Of a stretch of 23,949 nucleotides of DNA, positions 1-6,783 are shown piece after piece. The notes under the pieces are model-generated. The model made no database searches. It was not told the DNA's origin and worked only from the letters and a program-made list of their open reading frames with translations. The DNA lies in the IMG/VR virus record IMGVR_UViG_3300042868_003393, positions 1-23,949 of that record; one strand, 5' to 3'. Numbering within the stretch: position 1 is the first letter of the stretch; each line of letters opens with the position of its first letter. The position numbers were made by a program, and so were the translations under genes. Source of the stretch: a virus.

Positions 1-90
1 GGGCCATTCCATTTTGAGTACTTTAGCACTACGCACAATTGCGTCAACTGCATCGTTACCAAAACCTGTGTACATTGAGTAGTTTGCCAT
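1..90 (-). CDS. Small phage protein, C-terminus cut by window edge
   Basis: Partial gene; only the first 30 codons are inside the window (MANYSMYTGFGNDAVDAIV...). The start is supported by a good ribosome binding site (AAAGGACT) 7 bases upstream and by a strong sigma70-type promoter further upstream at 124-152, so it is the first gene of its transcript. No domain is recognisable in the visible part. Confidence 0.7.
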   Translation of the reverse strand, partial: MANYSMYTGFGNDAVDAIVRSAKVLKMEWP

Positions 91-123
91 TTCTGAGTCC
101 TTTAGTTAACTGTCTATGTAATG

Positions 124-152
124 ATTATATACCCAAATTGATTTATTGTCAA
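124..152 (-). promoter_or_regulatory. Sigma70-type promoter, conserved-spacer class
   Basis: Minus strand reads TTGACA, a 17-base spacer ending TTTGGGTA, then TATAAT: a consensus promoter. The TGA inside TTGACA is also the stop codon of the gene at 149-379. It drives the gene ending at position 1. The spacer is shared with promoters at 5611, 7128, 8413 and 13723. Confidence 0.9.
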
Positions 153-379
153 ACCTTTTTGTTGAGTTCTTTCAGTGCTTCCCGATGTTCTGCCTTGCTC
201 AGTTCCAGCTCATAGATCATATGGACCAAATAGAGTAGTACAATCACACAGACTCCGATGCCAATGTAGGGCAAGGGTACAGCCATCAACAGGATGCTGG
301 TTACGCTACCAGCGAGTACAGCCAGACCGATCAGTTTGGCCACGTTAAGTAGTGCTGTTTGTTTAATAGAGAGTTTCAT
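149..379 (-). CDS. Small membrane protein (76 aa)
   Basis: Hypothetical protein with two closely spaced hydrophobic segments, about residues 13-32 and 36-54, and a charged C-terminal tail rich in K and E that would lie on one side of the inner membrane. I chose the internal ATG at 379 (MKLSIKQTALL) because GGAAAC precedes it and because the upstream gene's end overlaps there by 17 bases. Function unknown. Co-transcribed with the gene at 363-509 from the promoter at 541. Confidence 0.7.
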   Translation of the reverse strand: MKLSIKQTALLNVAKLIGLAVLAGSVTSILLMAVPLPYIGIGVCVIVLLYLVHMIYELELSKAEHREALKELNKKV

Positions 380-509
380 TTTGAGTTTCCGTAGTGAGAA
401 TAGAACCGGTGAACAGAGTGCCACCGTATGCTTGTTGATAAGTTTCTGCTACAGCCTTGATAAAGAAAGTGAATACTTTACCATTACCTGTAATCAACGT
501 GAATTTCAT
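363..509 (-). CDS. Small phage protein (48 aa)
   Basis: Forty-eight codons starting MKFTLITGNGKVFTFF with a strong ribosome binding site (AAGGAATTGGAAG) and a promoter at 541-569 directly upstream. The short beta-rich N-terminus resembles small phage proteins of unknown role; nothing catalytic is visible. It is the first gene of the transcript that also carries the membrane protein at 149-379. Confidence 0.7.
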   Translation of the reverse strand: MKFTLITGNGKVFTFFIKAVAETYQQAYGGTLFTGSILTTETQNETLY

Positions 510-530
510 ACTTCCAATTCCTTATCGTTT

Positions 531-569
531 CAATACATGTATTGTATCAGGAAATGGATTTATTGTCAA
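531..569 (-). promoter_or_regulatory. Promoter with palindromic operator over the start site
   Basis: Minus strand TTGACA (569-564), 17-base spacer, TACAAT (546-541). The perfect 14-base palindrome CAATACATGTATTG (531-544) overlaps the -10 box and the predicted start site, the same arrangement as at 18637 and 21498. It is placed where a repressor dimer would block RNA polymerase. Confidence 0.85.
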
Positions 570-574
570 ATTTT

Positions 575-826
575 TTAGAGATTTTTTAGCAGGTGCATCG
601 TCAGTTCAGGGCCACCTATTAGTACACATTGATTTGTGTACTTTAGATAACCCTGGTCCTGACGATAGTTTGATAGCATATCGATCACACGAACCTGCTT
701 GGGCGTGATTTTGATCACCTTACCCACATAAAGGCTATTGTGATGGGTGTATGCAACAGCATCACCTTCATTAACTTCACGGCCCAACAGATCGCGGTGA
801 TCTTCGTGTAAAGTTTTAGTACTCAT
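575..826 (-). CDS. Small SH3/KOW-like phage protein (83 aa)
   Basis: Hypothetical protein. Residues 15-60 (VNEGDAVAYTHHNSLYVGKVIKI...) read as a small beta-barrel of the KOW/SH3-like kind often seen in short phage proteins: 'GD.VAY... LYVGKV' strands followed by a basic 'TPKQVRV'. Such barrels often bind nucleic acid or protein, but no specific role can be given. It overlaps the upstream gene by 11 bases and ends just before the promoter at 541. Confidence 0.65.
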   Translation of the reverse strand: MSTKTLHEDHRDLLGREVNEGDAVAYTHHNSLYVGKVIKITPKQVRVIDMLSNYRQDQGYLKYTNQCVLIGGPELTMHLLKNL

Positions 827-974
827 TTTTGTTACGGTGTTTCTGTTTACGATTGTATTCAGACTTTTTAGACTTTACAACCTTAGGTTTGAACGGTGTG
901 TCTTCATCAAAAAGCACACGATGGGCACGATGTTTCATCGGCTCAATTTTGAAGGATAGTATTTCTCGTTTCAT
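816..974 (-). CDS. Small basic phage protein, possibly leaderless
   Basis: Fifty-two codons from ATG 974, very rich in K and R at the C-terminus (KVVKSKKSEYNRKQKHRNKN). The conserved-looking core is HRVLFDEDTPFKPKVV. The -10 box of the promoter at 982 lies only 7 bases before this ATG, so the mRNA would begin at or next to the start codon. The alternative start is ATG 938 (MKHRAHRV), which would give a 36-base leader; I cannot decide firmly. Function unknown; the charge suggests nucleic-acid contact. Confidence 0.6.
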   Translation of the reverse strand: MKREILSFKIEPMKHRAHRVLFDEDTPFKPKVVKSKKSEYNRKQKHRNKNEY

Positions 975-981
975 AACCCAT

Positions 982-1010
982 AGTATAGCATGAGTCTTAT
1001 TTATTGTCAA
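982..1010 (-). promoter_or_regulatory. Sigma70-type promoter
   Basis: Minus strand TTGACA, 17-base spacer starting ATAAATAAG, TATACT. It lies over the 3' end of the gene at 997-1320 (its stop TAA is within the spacer) and serves the gene starting at 974 with a 7-base gap between -10 and ATG. Confidence 0.85.
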
Positions 1011-1320
1011 CCAATGATAATTCAATTCGCTTGATGTTTTTGATAGTAAAACTGCGCCACTCTTGTTTCTCTATATCAAACACACGCAATGCCTTTGTGC
1101 TATCAGATTGTTTGCGTGGCTTCGCATCTTCTTTGACTACAACAGGTGGCAACTTGGCTGCTTCCAAAGTACACTGCATCACACGCTCAGTGCCGTCTAC
1201 TTTAGTGAAAGTAACTTTTGCTTCAGTGACTGCTAGAATATCCTTGAGCCACTTGTGCAACATAGGCTCAACATGGTCATCAATGGTAACTAAGTTGTTA
1301 GAATCTGTCCAATTAATCAT
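997..1320 (-). CDS. WYL_2/DUF2693-like Sm-fold protein
   Basis: 107 aa. The segment VTFTKVDGTERVMQCTL (about 36-52) followed by ALRVFDIEKQEWRSFTIKNIKRIEL (about 77-101) matches the pattern of the phage WYL_2 (DUF2693) family, a small Sm/SH3-like beta-barrel found in many T4-like phages. Role unknown; the fold suggests nucleic-acid or ligand binding. The start overlaps the upstream stop as ATGA and is preceded by GGGGGT. Its end is embedded in the promoter at 982. Confidence 0.75.
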   Translation of the reverse strand: MINWTDSNNLVTIDDHVEPMLHKWLKDILAVTEAKVTFTKVDGTERVMQCTLEAAKLPPVVVKEDAKPRKQSDSTKALRVFDIEKQEWRSFTIKNIKRIELSLVDNK

Positions 1321-1616
1321 ACTACCCCCAATACAGTTTTTGCTCGTTTAACTAATTCTTCTTCGTCATCAAATTCGTACCCTGATTCAATCAAATTGAG
1401 TGTATAGTACTTGTTGAAGAACAAACCAAATAATAATGCAGTGAGAATCCACAATGGTAGTGTAAGCAAATGAATTACCAAACACACCAGTGACACTAAG
1501 AACTCTCCTCTGACTAAGGGAACGATCCAACCCAAGTTGAATATTCCTAAAAAGAAATATGAATAACTGAAACCTACATACCCTGTCTTAGTGATACCAG
1601 TTTTTCTATTAACCAT
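1317..1616 (-). CDS. Membrane protein, DUF2628/HrgC-like
   Basis: 99 aa from ATG 1616 (MVNRKTGITKTGYVGFSYSYFFLGIF). It begins with a short polar segment followed by an aromatic membrane segment, a loop with VRGE, and a second long hydrophobic stretch (LLTLPLWILTALLFGLFF). This pattern, polar 'NRKTG', 'GFS..FF.G', 'LRGE', is typical of the DUF2628/HrgC-like small membrane proteins. Inner-membrane location is inferred; function unknown. Start chosen because it directly follows the upstream stop (TAAG-ATG); an upstream in-frame ATG at 1640 is possible. Confidence 0.65.
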   Translation of the reverse strand: MVNRKTGITKTGYVGFSYSYFFLGIFNLGWIVPLVRGEFLVSLVCLVIHLLTLPLWILTALLFGLFFNKYYTLNLIESGYEFDDEEELVKRAKTVLGVV

Positions 1617-1617
1617 C

Positions 1618-2070
1618 TTAAGTGAGGTGGCCATACGCATCCCCTTGATCGGATAGTGTTGTAAAGAAATTCTTAACCTTTGTTTCATCATCCCAAGATT
1701 TGGTGTAGTCATTATCATTGTCACACATTTTAAATGCTTCTTCTTTAGTGACTACACGGTGACTAACAATAGTTTCACCTAAATACTCTTGGCTAAACTC
1801 TTTAGCTTCGTTCATTGTTACCGTGTCTAATGCATACTCTGCGTGACCCTTAGGTACTTCTACCATATAGCGTTCGCGGAACGTTGAAACACATTCAACC
1901 ATAACCCATTCAGTTTCTTTTTTAGAAAGCTGAAATGAATTATTACCCATGTCTTTCCATAACAAAGTATCACCAATCTCAAAGCCTGATTGTTTTAATA
2001 CTTCGTCTGGTAATTCAATATACAAATCACCGTCGGGTGCTTCTTTAACATCTAATATATAACTTGTCAT
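1618..2070 (-). CDS. AbrB/MazE-like N-terminal domain protein
   Basis: 150 aa. Residues 10-50 (DGDLYIELPDEVLKQSGFEIGDTLLWKDMGNNSFQLSK) read as a SpoVT-AbrB swapped-hairpin DNA-binding domain: 'G...I.LP.E.L...G...GD.L......' is its hallmark. The remaining 100 residues are acidic and unknown. It may be a small transcription regulator, but a DNA target cannot be read from the sequence. The start is coupled to the upstream stop at 2070. Confidence 0.6.
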   Translation of the reverse strand: MTSYILDVKEAPDGDLYIELPDEVLKQSGFEIGDTLLWKDMGNNSFQLSKKETEWVMVECVSTFRERYMVEVPKGHAEYALDTVTMNEAKEFSQEYLGETIVSHRVVTKEEAFKMCDNDNDYTKSWDDETKVKNFFTTLSDQGDAYGHLT

Positions 2071-2360
2071 TACATTACTGCCATTCTAAAAAGTGCTACG
2101 CTATCAATAGTTACCAACAACAAATAGTTGGCTAACATTCCTAAACTCTTACGTGTCCAAGCTGCCCATGCAAAGATAGCACATTGCAAAATGAACAGTG
2201 GATAGAGAATTAAGAACGGTGGAGTTGGTACTGTAAGCATCATTGTAAATGCACAACCGATACTTAAAAACCAAGCTAATATCTCTAAGAAACATCTAAG
2301 AGGATTACTACGCCAATCCTCTTTAATCCATTCAAGTGTGTTTGATAACAGTGTTGTCAT
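2070..2360 (-). CDS. Membrane protein, three hydrophobic segments
   Basis: 96 aa with a polar N-terminus (EWIKEDWRSNPLRCFLEILAW) and hydrophobic segments at about 25-44, 48-67 and 74-93. The 'W..NPL.CFLE..AW' start is reminiscent of a family of small phage inner-membrane proteins, but I do not know its role. It overlaps both neighbours by 1-4 bases, so it is translated within the same operon. Confidence 0.65.
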   Translation of the reverse strand: MTTLLSNTLEWIKEDWRSNPLRCFLEILAWFLSIGCAFTMMLTVPTPPFLILYPLFILQCAIFAWAAWTRKSLGMLANYLLLVTIDSVALFRMAVM

Positions 2361-2713
2361 TGATTACAAGTACGGGTCCGTGTTATCGTTCCATCAGATT
2401 GCAGTGTCTCAGTCCACGGAGTGCATATTTGATTAGATTGACCCACTGTAGGTTGTACTACAATTTGTGTTTCTTGTCTACGGTTCATTACATCAATTAT
2501 GATTGCGGTTCCTATTGCACCTGCAATAGCTGGTCCCACCCAATCATTATTTCGGTATACAACAGTAGGACGATGGTAATGATTCATGTGGCGATGATCT
2601 ACATAACTGTATCCATAACATGCGGGATGTTTATGGTCAACACCCCTGCGACAATCAATTGCAAATGCGGGCACTGATACTACAAGTGCTAATGCTAAAA
2701 TAACTTTTCTCAT
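2357..2713 (-). CDS. Exported protein with signal peptide
   Basis: 118 aa. A clear signal peptide (MRKVILALALVVSVPAFA) is followed by a Cys/His-rich segment (CRRGVDHKHPACYGYSYVDHRHMNHYH) and a glycine/alanine-rich hydrophobic stretch (VGPAIAGAIGTAIII, 59-73) like the glycine-zipper segments of periplasmic or outer-membrane-associated small proteins. Two further Cys occur near the C-terminus (C97, C116), so disulphides in the periplasm are plausible. The ribosome binding site GGAG is 7 bases upstream. An envelope role such as superinfection exclusion is only a guess. Confidence 0.7.
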   Translation of the reverse strand: MRKVILALALVVSVPAFAIDCRRGVDHKHPACYGYSYVDHRHMNHYHRPTVVYRNNDWVGPAIAGAIGTAIIIDVMNRRQETQIVVQPTVGQSNQICTPWTETLQSDGTITRTRTCNQ

Positions 2714-2732
2714 GTTAATCTCCTATATACTA

Positions 2733-3245
2733 TTAACGTGTTAGGTCATCATTCCGATGACGAGAAATCATTTCTTCCAAAATAATTTCTACCATCTTAT
2801 TTAGCGTGACATCACGTTCGTGTGCCATCTCCATTAGTTTGTACAATTCATCTTTATCCAAGGTCAATGGAATTTGAACTCGGTCATCAAAGTCTTCATT
2901 ACGCATGATAGCACTTGCCTTTTCAATCCAATCTTCTGGTGTTTCCAAGTCACACCACATTACTTCATCCCAAGCTTGATTAGCTTCAATTCTACGCTGT
3001 CTTGCTTCCTTGTACATTACTTCTTTGTATTCAGGATTTAGCCAGCGATAAGGTTTGTATTTGTCAACCTTGTCGTTAATTTCGGCTGTATAGATTTCCT
3101 GTGTCTCACTACTAAACACTACTGAGGCGTGTGCGTATTCAGATTCATAATCTAAAAATCGTGCATTGGGCCAGCAGTTCCATCCATACTCACTACCCCC
3201 GCAAATTTTGTGATCTAGTGCTTTGTTAACTTCGCTTAGGTGCAT
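2733..3245 (-). CDS. Phage protein with C-terminal RHH-like domain
   Basis: 170 aa, start ATG 3245 (MHLSEVNKALDHKICGGSEYGWNCW) with AAAGGAC before it. The N-terminal 120 residues are a conserved-looking phage domain of unknown function, rich in aromatic and acidic residues. The C-terminus (about 125-165, VQIPLTLDKDELYKLMEMAHERDVTLNKMVEIILEEMI) has the beta-strand plus two helices of a ribbon-helix-helix DNA-binding domain. It could be a small regulator; the target is unknown. It overlaps the 3' end of the gene at 3226-3441. Confidence 0.65.
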   Translation of the reverse strand: MHLSEVNKALDHKICGGSEYGWNCWPNARFLDYESEYAHASVVFSSETQEIYTAEINDKVDKYKPYRWLNPEYKEVMYKEARQRRIEANQAWDEVMWCDLETPEDWIEKASAIMRNEDFDDRVQIPLTLDKDELYKLMEMAHERDVTLNKMVEIILEEMISRHRNDDLTR

Positions 3246-3441
3246 TTTCAAGTCCTTTGTAATGTTCAATGATAGGGGCGATATCGTTATTATATATCTG
3301 TTCCATTGTTTTGTAAAGCATTTTGGCATCCTTCTCAGTCATACCTGCTGTCCAACTTGGTTCAGAATTATCTTTCCTCAATCCATAATCGTGTCTGTAT
3401 GATAGACACATGCTATTAATAATTTCTTCTTTTGATTTCAT
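3226..3441 (-). CDS. Small phage protein (71 aa)
   Basis: Helical, charged hypothetical protein starting MKSKEEIINSMCLSYRHDYG. The ATG at 3441 overlaps the upstream stop (ATGA) and AAGGGA lies 8 bases before it, which favours this start over the ATG at 3450. No recognised domain. Confidence 0.6.
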   Translation of the reverse strand: MKSKEEIINSMCLSYRHDYGLRKDNSEPSWTAGMTEKDAKMLYKTMEQIYNNDIAPIIEHYKGLENAPKRS

Positions 3442-3686
3442 TTTGGGCATCCCTTATCATAATCCCATCCCTTACCACCTAGCTTTTTCCAGTTCTCAAA
3501 CTTCTGTTCTTCGTTTTTGCATTGTGCAGGTTGACCGATAGACCCCACCACAGCATTGCAAGTGTCACAACGATAACCATAGCCTGCACCGTCATCAATA
3601 TATGCTGTGCCACTGCAAGGCAGATGCATGGGTTTAAATTCAATTCTCACTTCAGGCTCTCCGTATATTTGGTCAAAGTAATTCAT
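3438..3686 (-). CDS. Small zinc-ribbon-like protein (82 aa)
   Basis: Contains Cys at about residues 24, 40, 43 and 56 (PCSGTAY, RCDTCNAVVGS, QCKNE), a spacing that could hold a structural zinc. The rest is polar. It overlaps both neighbours by 4 bases (ATGA). No specific function can be assigned. Confidence 0.6.
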   Translation of the reverse strand: MNYFDQIYGEPEVRIEFKPMHLPCSGTAYIDDGAGYGYRCDTCNAVVGSIGQPAQCKNEEQKFENWKKLGGKGWDYDKGCPK

Positions 3687-3973
3687 TTCATTATCAATTC
3701 TTTAAGTTTCTTAGCAGTGATAACTTCGTGGACACCTTTAACGTCCTTAACTACCATTTCAAGTTCAACGACTTCCCAATCGGCTACACGGTTGCTATGT
3801 GTTTCATCTCTCTTGCTATAACGGGAATCTGCATTCATCACACTGGTCAAGAATGTTCTAAGTTGACCTAGTGATTGAAAGATGCGACCAGTCTTATCGT
3901 AACTCAAGTATACAGGTGTACCCTTGACATACATATCAGGATCGTCTTTGTATCTAATTTTATAATAAATCAT
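3683..3973 (-). CDS. Hypothetical phage protein (96 aa)
   Basis: Start ATG 3973 (MIYYKIRYKDDPDMYVKGTPVY) overlaps the preceding stop as ATGA; ATG 3979 is an alternative. The N-terminus is beta-rich (IRYKDDP.MYVKGTP); the C-terminus is helical and ends in a basic tail. I recognise the general pattern from phage genomes but not a function. Confidence 0.6.
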   Translation of the reverse strand: MIYYKIRYKDDPDMYVKGTPVYLSYDKTGRIFQSLGQLRTFLTSVMNADSRYSKRDETHSNRVADWEVVELEMVVKDVKGVHEVITAKKLKELIMK

Positions 3974-4200
3974 AACCATTTCAATGCGAACAACACCGCA
4001 TCTCTTTCTGTAACAAATTTGAATACAGCATGATCCCACTCTGAATTAACTTTATAAGCATCACGGCAATTATGGCTACACCAATTACGGGCGGTCATTA
4101 CTTTGTCATCATGTTCAAAAAAGTACATACCATTTCCTGCAACTAGTTTAATCACATGTGGGAATTGTCTTTTACCCTTCCGTCTTTGTGAACTGTTCAT
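3970..4200 (-). CDS. Conserved small phage protein (76 aa)
   Basis: Starts MNSSQRRKGKRQFPHVIKL with a strongly basic N-terminus, then EHDDKVMTARNWCSHNC and EWDHAVFKF...AVLFALKWL. This arrangement is familiar from hypothetical proteins of unrelated myoviruses. Cys47 and Cys51 with nearby His could bind metal. Start ATG 4200 overlaps the upstream stop. Function unknown. Confidence 0.65.
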   Translation of the reverse strand: MNSSQRRKGKRQFPHVIKLVAGNGMYFFEHDDKVMTARNWCSHNCRDAYKVNSEWDHAVFKFVTERDAVLFALKWL

Positions 4201-4394
4201 CTTATTTCCCACTTCTTTTGTTCAAATGCATTGCAATGAATACAGAATCGATTTTGGCGCGCCCAAATTGTACTATTGCTACTTTCTATCGAACCCCACT
4301 TAGTCCAATTATGCCAGTTGAAGCGGCACCAAAAACTTGTCACTACTGGTGGCAACTCTTGCAATGCTCTGAAGGTGTTCAGTTTTTCATTCAT
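4197..4394 (-). CDS. Small Trp/Cys protein, DUF1660-like
   Basis: 65 aa with CRFNWHNWTKWG near the middle and FCIHC near the end: one Cys plus His, then a CxxC pair, as in the small phage DUF1660-type zinc proteins (C..GH.W........C..C). Metal binding is inferred from these residues. Tightly overlapped with both neighbours. Confidence 0.5.
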   Translation of the reverse strand: MNEKLNTFRALQELPPVVTSFWCRFNWHNWTKWGSIESSNSTIWARQNRFCIHCNAFEQKKWEIR

Positions 4395-4702
4395 ATTTTA
4401 AATGTAGCCCAGAATGCTGTCTTCTCTAAGTCTTGTTGAAACTCTGGATAGACTTCATCTAACTGATGTTCTTGAATTTCCTTGTAGCCTTTGTCTAGCT
4501 TTTTAAGGAAAGGATGATGCACATCCCAGAGACTACCTTCAACTATTTTAGTTTGTAATTTTGTGCCCCGGCGACCCCAAAAGGTAACATACTTGCCATC
4601 ACCACTGTAAGATGTAGTTGGTGACTGTAATTCAATTGCACCCCACACCTTATCAGTGTTGGTCTTCTCGTCTTTACACCATCCAATGTATTGATATTTC
4701 AT
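4391..4702 (-). CDS. WGR-like small protein (103 aa)
   Basis: Residues about 36-51 (GKYVTFWGRRGTKLQTK) carry the Trp-Gly-Arg signature with the flanking beta-strand pattern of WGR domains, which in PARP and related proteins contact nucleic acid. The N-terminal 'YQYIGWCKDEKTNTDKVWGAIEL' would supply the earlier strands. It is short for a full WGR domain, so this is a motif-level call. Start at 4702 lies 1 base after the upstream stop. Confidence 0.5.
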   Translation of the reverse strand: MKYQYIGWCKDEKTNTDKVWGAIELQSPTTSYSGDGKYVTFWGRRGTKLQTKIVEGSLWDVHHPFLKKLDKGYKEIQEHQLDEVYPEFQQDLEKTAFWATFKI

Positions 4703-4703
4703 A

Positions 4704-4949
4704 TTAGTCCTCTCGGAACATTTTAATCATTGGACCATCATGTGAGTACTCAGACTGTGGCACACACTGTTCCACATCCTGTAAGATACGCTTGAGTTCG
4801 TCAATGTTAAGTTCAAGCATACCTACTATACCAGCACGATGGATTCGATCGGCAGTTGTGACCATGTCAGCGTTTGACCATTCGCTCATCAACTTCTCCT
4901 TGCCGGCGATTGTGTTACGCAGATTTAGTGCTACGGTTTGGATGTTCAT
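4704..4949 (-). CDS. Helical phage protein (81 aa)
   Basis: Predominantly helical: MNIQTVALNLRNTIAGKEKLMSEWSNADMVTTADRIHRAGIVGMLELNIDELKRILQDVE by its pattern of hydrophobics. The start overlaps the upstream stop as ATGA. Resembles unassigned proteins of other phages; no function known. Confidence 0.6.
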   Translation of the reverse strand: MNIQTVALNLRNTIAGKEKLMSEWSNADMVTTADRIHRAGIVGMLELNIDELKRILQDVEQCVPQSEYSHDGPMIKMFRED

Positions 4950-5113
4950 TCTTCAATCACCTTCTTAATGTAGTGGGTCATTTGCTGTTTGATAGCAAAC
5001 CATAATTTTTCTTCTACTTCAATAGGGTTGCCTTTAACAACCTCGGGAGAATATTCCCAAACGGCAATCGTCACAGATTTACCTTCGTGCTCACCTGTTA
5101 TGGTTATTTTCAT
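4946..5113 (-). CDS. Small phage protein (55 aa)
   Basis: MKITITGEHEGKSVTIAVWEY... begins with a beta-hairpin-like N-terminus followed by a helix ending in KKVIEE. GGAG lies 8 bases before the ATG, and both ends overlap neighbours by 4 bases (ATGA), the rule in this operon. Function unknown. Confidence 0.65.
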   Translation of the reverse strand: MKITITGEHEGKSVTIAVWEYSPEVVKGNPIEVEEKLWFAIKQQMTHYIKKVIEE

Positions 5114-5403
5114 TCTTCAACTCCGAAATGTTTTTTACTCTTTTCGATCAGGTGATCAAAGTGGGCAATCTTACCTTCGTGCCATCTGACATCAAAGTCA
5201 TTGCAGGCAGTAGATTTATATCCTTTTACTAATTCAATCTCTGTTTCCAAAATGTCAATACATTCCCGAACAATCAACTCGGCGAACTTTGCCATACCTT
5301 CTTCCATAGCCTTATGGGCACGGGCAATACGAGGGTCATCTGGATCAACATTATATGTCTCTTTCCAAGCCTGTTTTCTAAGTTCTTGAATTCGTTCGTT
5401 CAT
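5110..5403 (-). CDS. FAELIV-family small phage protein, copy 1
   Basis: 97 aa, MNERIQELRKQAW...KFAELIVRECIDILE...KKHFGVEE. It shares the three landmarks 'M.ERI.EL', 'KFAELIV(R/K)' and 'HFGVEE' with the genes at 11384 and, less fully, 12942, so these are paralogues. This family is widespread in phages and its function is not known to me. Start ATG 5403 overlaps the upstream stop (ATGA). Confidence 0.75.
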   Translation of the reverse strand: MNERIQELRKQAWKETYNVDPDDPRIARAHKAMEEGMAKFAELIVRECIDILETEIELVKGYKSTACNDFDVRWHEGKIAHFDHLIEKSKKHFGVEE

Positions 5404-5495
5404 TTCAGTAATCCCAAATAAGCTAGTGAGAATGCCGCAACATGAAACGCTAAGGCTGTGACGGCCCATATGATTAAGCCAGTTCGTTTACTCAT
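5400..5495 (-). CDS. Single-pass membrane micropeptide (31 aa)
   Basis: MSKRTGLIIWAVTALAFHVAAFSLAYLGLLK: a basic start and one continuous hydrophobic segment of about 23 residues, so an inner-membrane micropeptide. It starts 1 base after the upstream stop (TAA-A-ATG) and its stop overlaps the next ATG. Very short, but position and composition support a real gene. Confidence 0.6.
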   Translation of the reverse strand: MSKRTGLIIWAVTALAFHVAAFSLAYLGLLK

Positions 5496-5496
5496 T

Positions 5497-5580
5497 TTAG
5501 AATCCATCCTTGACGATGATTGCCAGGCCCATGATGATAACAGGCATGAGTACGATGATTAAATTAGTGATAGCGGTCAT
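5497..5580 (-). CDS. Single-pass membrane micropeptide (27 aa)
   Basis: MTAITNLIIVLMPVIIMGLAIIVKDGF, one hydrophobic segment. Ribosome binding site AAAGGAAT precedes it, and the promoter at 5611 is 31 bases upstream, so it is the first gene of a transcript that continues into 5400-5495 and beyond. Function unknown. Confidence 0.6.
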   Translation of the reverse strand: MTAITNLIIVLMPVIIMGLAIIVKDGF

Positions 5581-5610
5581 ATTGATTCCTTTGTTTCAAT
5601 CTATGTATAG

Positions 5611-5639
5611 ATTATATGCCCAAACTGAATTAAAGTCAA
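5611..5639 (-). promoter_or_regulatory. Sigma70-type promoter, conserved-spacer class
   Basis: Minus strand TTGACT, 17-base spacer ending TTTGGGCA, TATAAT. The TGA of TTGACT is the stop codon of the gene at 5636-5872. Likely start of the operon running down to the AbrB/RHH genes. Confidence 0.9.
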
Positions 5640-5872
5640 CCTTTGATGTAGTCGAACAAGTGCGCCTTATCGTAAGCATTTTTTACTACAGGAAGATTGT
5701 TACGCCAAATTGCAAACTTTGTTATTAGCCGTTCAGTTTTGTCTAGTAAATTGTTTCCGATTACCGGGACAGGACTGATGATAAGTGCCAATAGCAACAA
5801 AAGTATTACAAACGGAATCATTGGAATGGTGATGATCCAAAAGATAATGTTTAGCTTAAGTTTTGGACTCAC
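5636..5872 (-). CDS. Small membrane protein, GTG start (78 aa)
   Basis: GTG start overlapping the upstream stop (GTGA) with GGAG nearby. A long hydrophobic stretch (about 8-38, IIFWIITIPMIPFVILLLLLALIISPVPVIG) can cross the membrane once or as a hairpin; the C-terminal 40 residues are basic and soluble. Its stop codon lies inside the -35 box of the next promoter. Function unknown. Confidence 0.7.
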   Translation of the reverse strand: MSPKLKLNIIFWIITIPMIPFVILLLLLALIISPVPVIGNNLLDKTERLITKFAIWRNNLPVVKNAYDKAHLFDYIKG

Positions 5873-6072
5873 ACCAGTTCTCCGGTTTCATCGTTGACAC
5901 AGCCTAGATAGACTGCCTCAACATATAATTTGATATCAGGTGTGTTGAACAACAAAATGAACTTGTCTGCCTGCTGTTTGGTTGTAAATTCTTTTTCAAG
6001 AAGGACCTTATGCAGATTCGGCTCTCCGAGTTCTACGGGGTGGACATAAACGATGTGTACGAATTTGGTCAT
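5869..6072 (-). CDS. Small phage protein (67 aa)
   Basis: MTKFVHIVYVHPVELGEPNLHKVLLEKEFTTKQQADKFILLFN..., an alternating beta/alpha pattern. Start ATG 6072 has GGAG 7 bases upstream and overlaps the previous gene's stop; an ATG further upstream has no such site. Function unknown. Confidence 0.65.
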   Translation of the reverse strand: MTKFVHIVYVHPVELGEPNLHKVLLEKEFTTKQQADKFILLFNTPDIKLYVEAVYLGCVNDETGELV

Positions 6073-6242
6073 TTTGTAACTCCCATTTCCCAAAGACCAT
6101 TTGAAATAAACAACCGCAACCAGTATGTGAATTTGCGATTGCCAAACTTGCGGCGATACTTGTTCAGCATAGCATTGGCTTCAACATACTTGCCGTGATT
6201 AATAGCGTCCTCAATTCGCTTGACTGCTGTTTTGACTTTCAT
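6069..6242 (-). CDS. Small basic helical protein (57 aa)
   Basis: MKVKTAVKRIEDAINHGKYVEANAMLNKYRRKFGNRKF... is rich in K and R and mainly helical. Translationally coupled to both neighbours (TAATG upstream, overlapping ATG downstream). No domain recognised. Confidence 0.65.
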   Translation of the reverse strand: MKVKTAVKRIEDAINHGKYVEANAMLNKYRRKFGNRKFTYWLRLFISNGLWEMGVTK

Positions 6243-6388
6243 TATATAATCACCTTGATGATGTAATCGTGTTTGATATTTGCTTCCAGAAATTTCATTT
6301 TAGCATCATGCTTGTTTTCAGCAAGAACCTCAAAATGCTCTAATCCGGGCTTTTGATAAGACTTGTATACCACTAGGTAAGTTGTCAT
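6242..6388 (-). CDS. Small phage protein (48 aa)
   Basis: MTTYLVVYKSYQKPGLEHFEVLAENKHDAKMKFLEAN..., a beta-beta-alpha pattern typical of small phage proteins. Preceded by AGGTGG and coupled to the next gene by TAATG. Function unknown. Confidence 0.65.
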   Translation of the reverse strand: MTTYLVVYKSYQKPGLEHFEVLAENKHDAKMKFLEANIKHDYIIKVII

Positions 6389-6389
6389 T

Positions 6390-6647
6390 TTATTCCACCT
6401 TTACTTCGTCAAACATAGTAACAGGAAACAGATGACCATACACAGGAATTTCCTTGCGCTTTGTTTCACTATAGAAACAAACATCCTTGAAATACCTAGC
6501 CAACATCATTGTCATAGTATAGTCCTGGCTAGCACCATGCAACTTCAAGATTTCCTGGCGTTTGAAGTATTCTTTATCCCACCAACGACCAGTCTTGGGC
6601 ACTTGCATATCACGCAACACTGATTGCTTAGGTGTATACTTGTACAT
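6390..6647 (-). CDS. Hypothetical phage protein (85 aa)
   Basis: Start ATG 6647 (MYKYTPKQSVLRDMQVPKTGRWWDKEYF) is chosen because AAGGATAAA lies just upstream, whereas the region before it belongs to the micropeptide at 6655. Soluble, mixed charge, no recognised domain. Confidence 0.6.
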   Translation of the reverse strand: MYKYTPKQSVLRDMQVPKTGRWWDKEYFKRQEILKLHGASQDYTMTMMLARYFKDVCFYSETKRKEIPVYGHLFPVTMFDEVKVE

Positions 6648-6654
6648 TTTATCC

Positions 6655-6783
6655 TTAGTTGCCGCGGTAGAACATGCTAACAATCAAAGCAATGACTACA
6701 TAGACGGCCACGCCAAACGCAAAGCCCTTGGCAATTTCTATTAGGAATGTAGGGATAACGAAAGTTGTCATTTCAATGTACAT
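6655..6783 (-). CDS. Single-pass membrane micropeptide (42 aa)
   Basis: MYIEMTTFVIPTFLIEIAKGF... followed by AFGVAVYVVIALIVSMFY: one membrane segment. The ATG at 6783 overlaps the GIY-YIG gene's stop (TAATG) and has GGAG 7 bases upstream; an internal ATG at 6771 lacks one. Function unknown. Confidence 0.6.
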   Translation of the reverse strand: MYIEMTTFVIPTFLIEIAKGFAFGVAVYVVIALIVSMFYRGN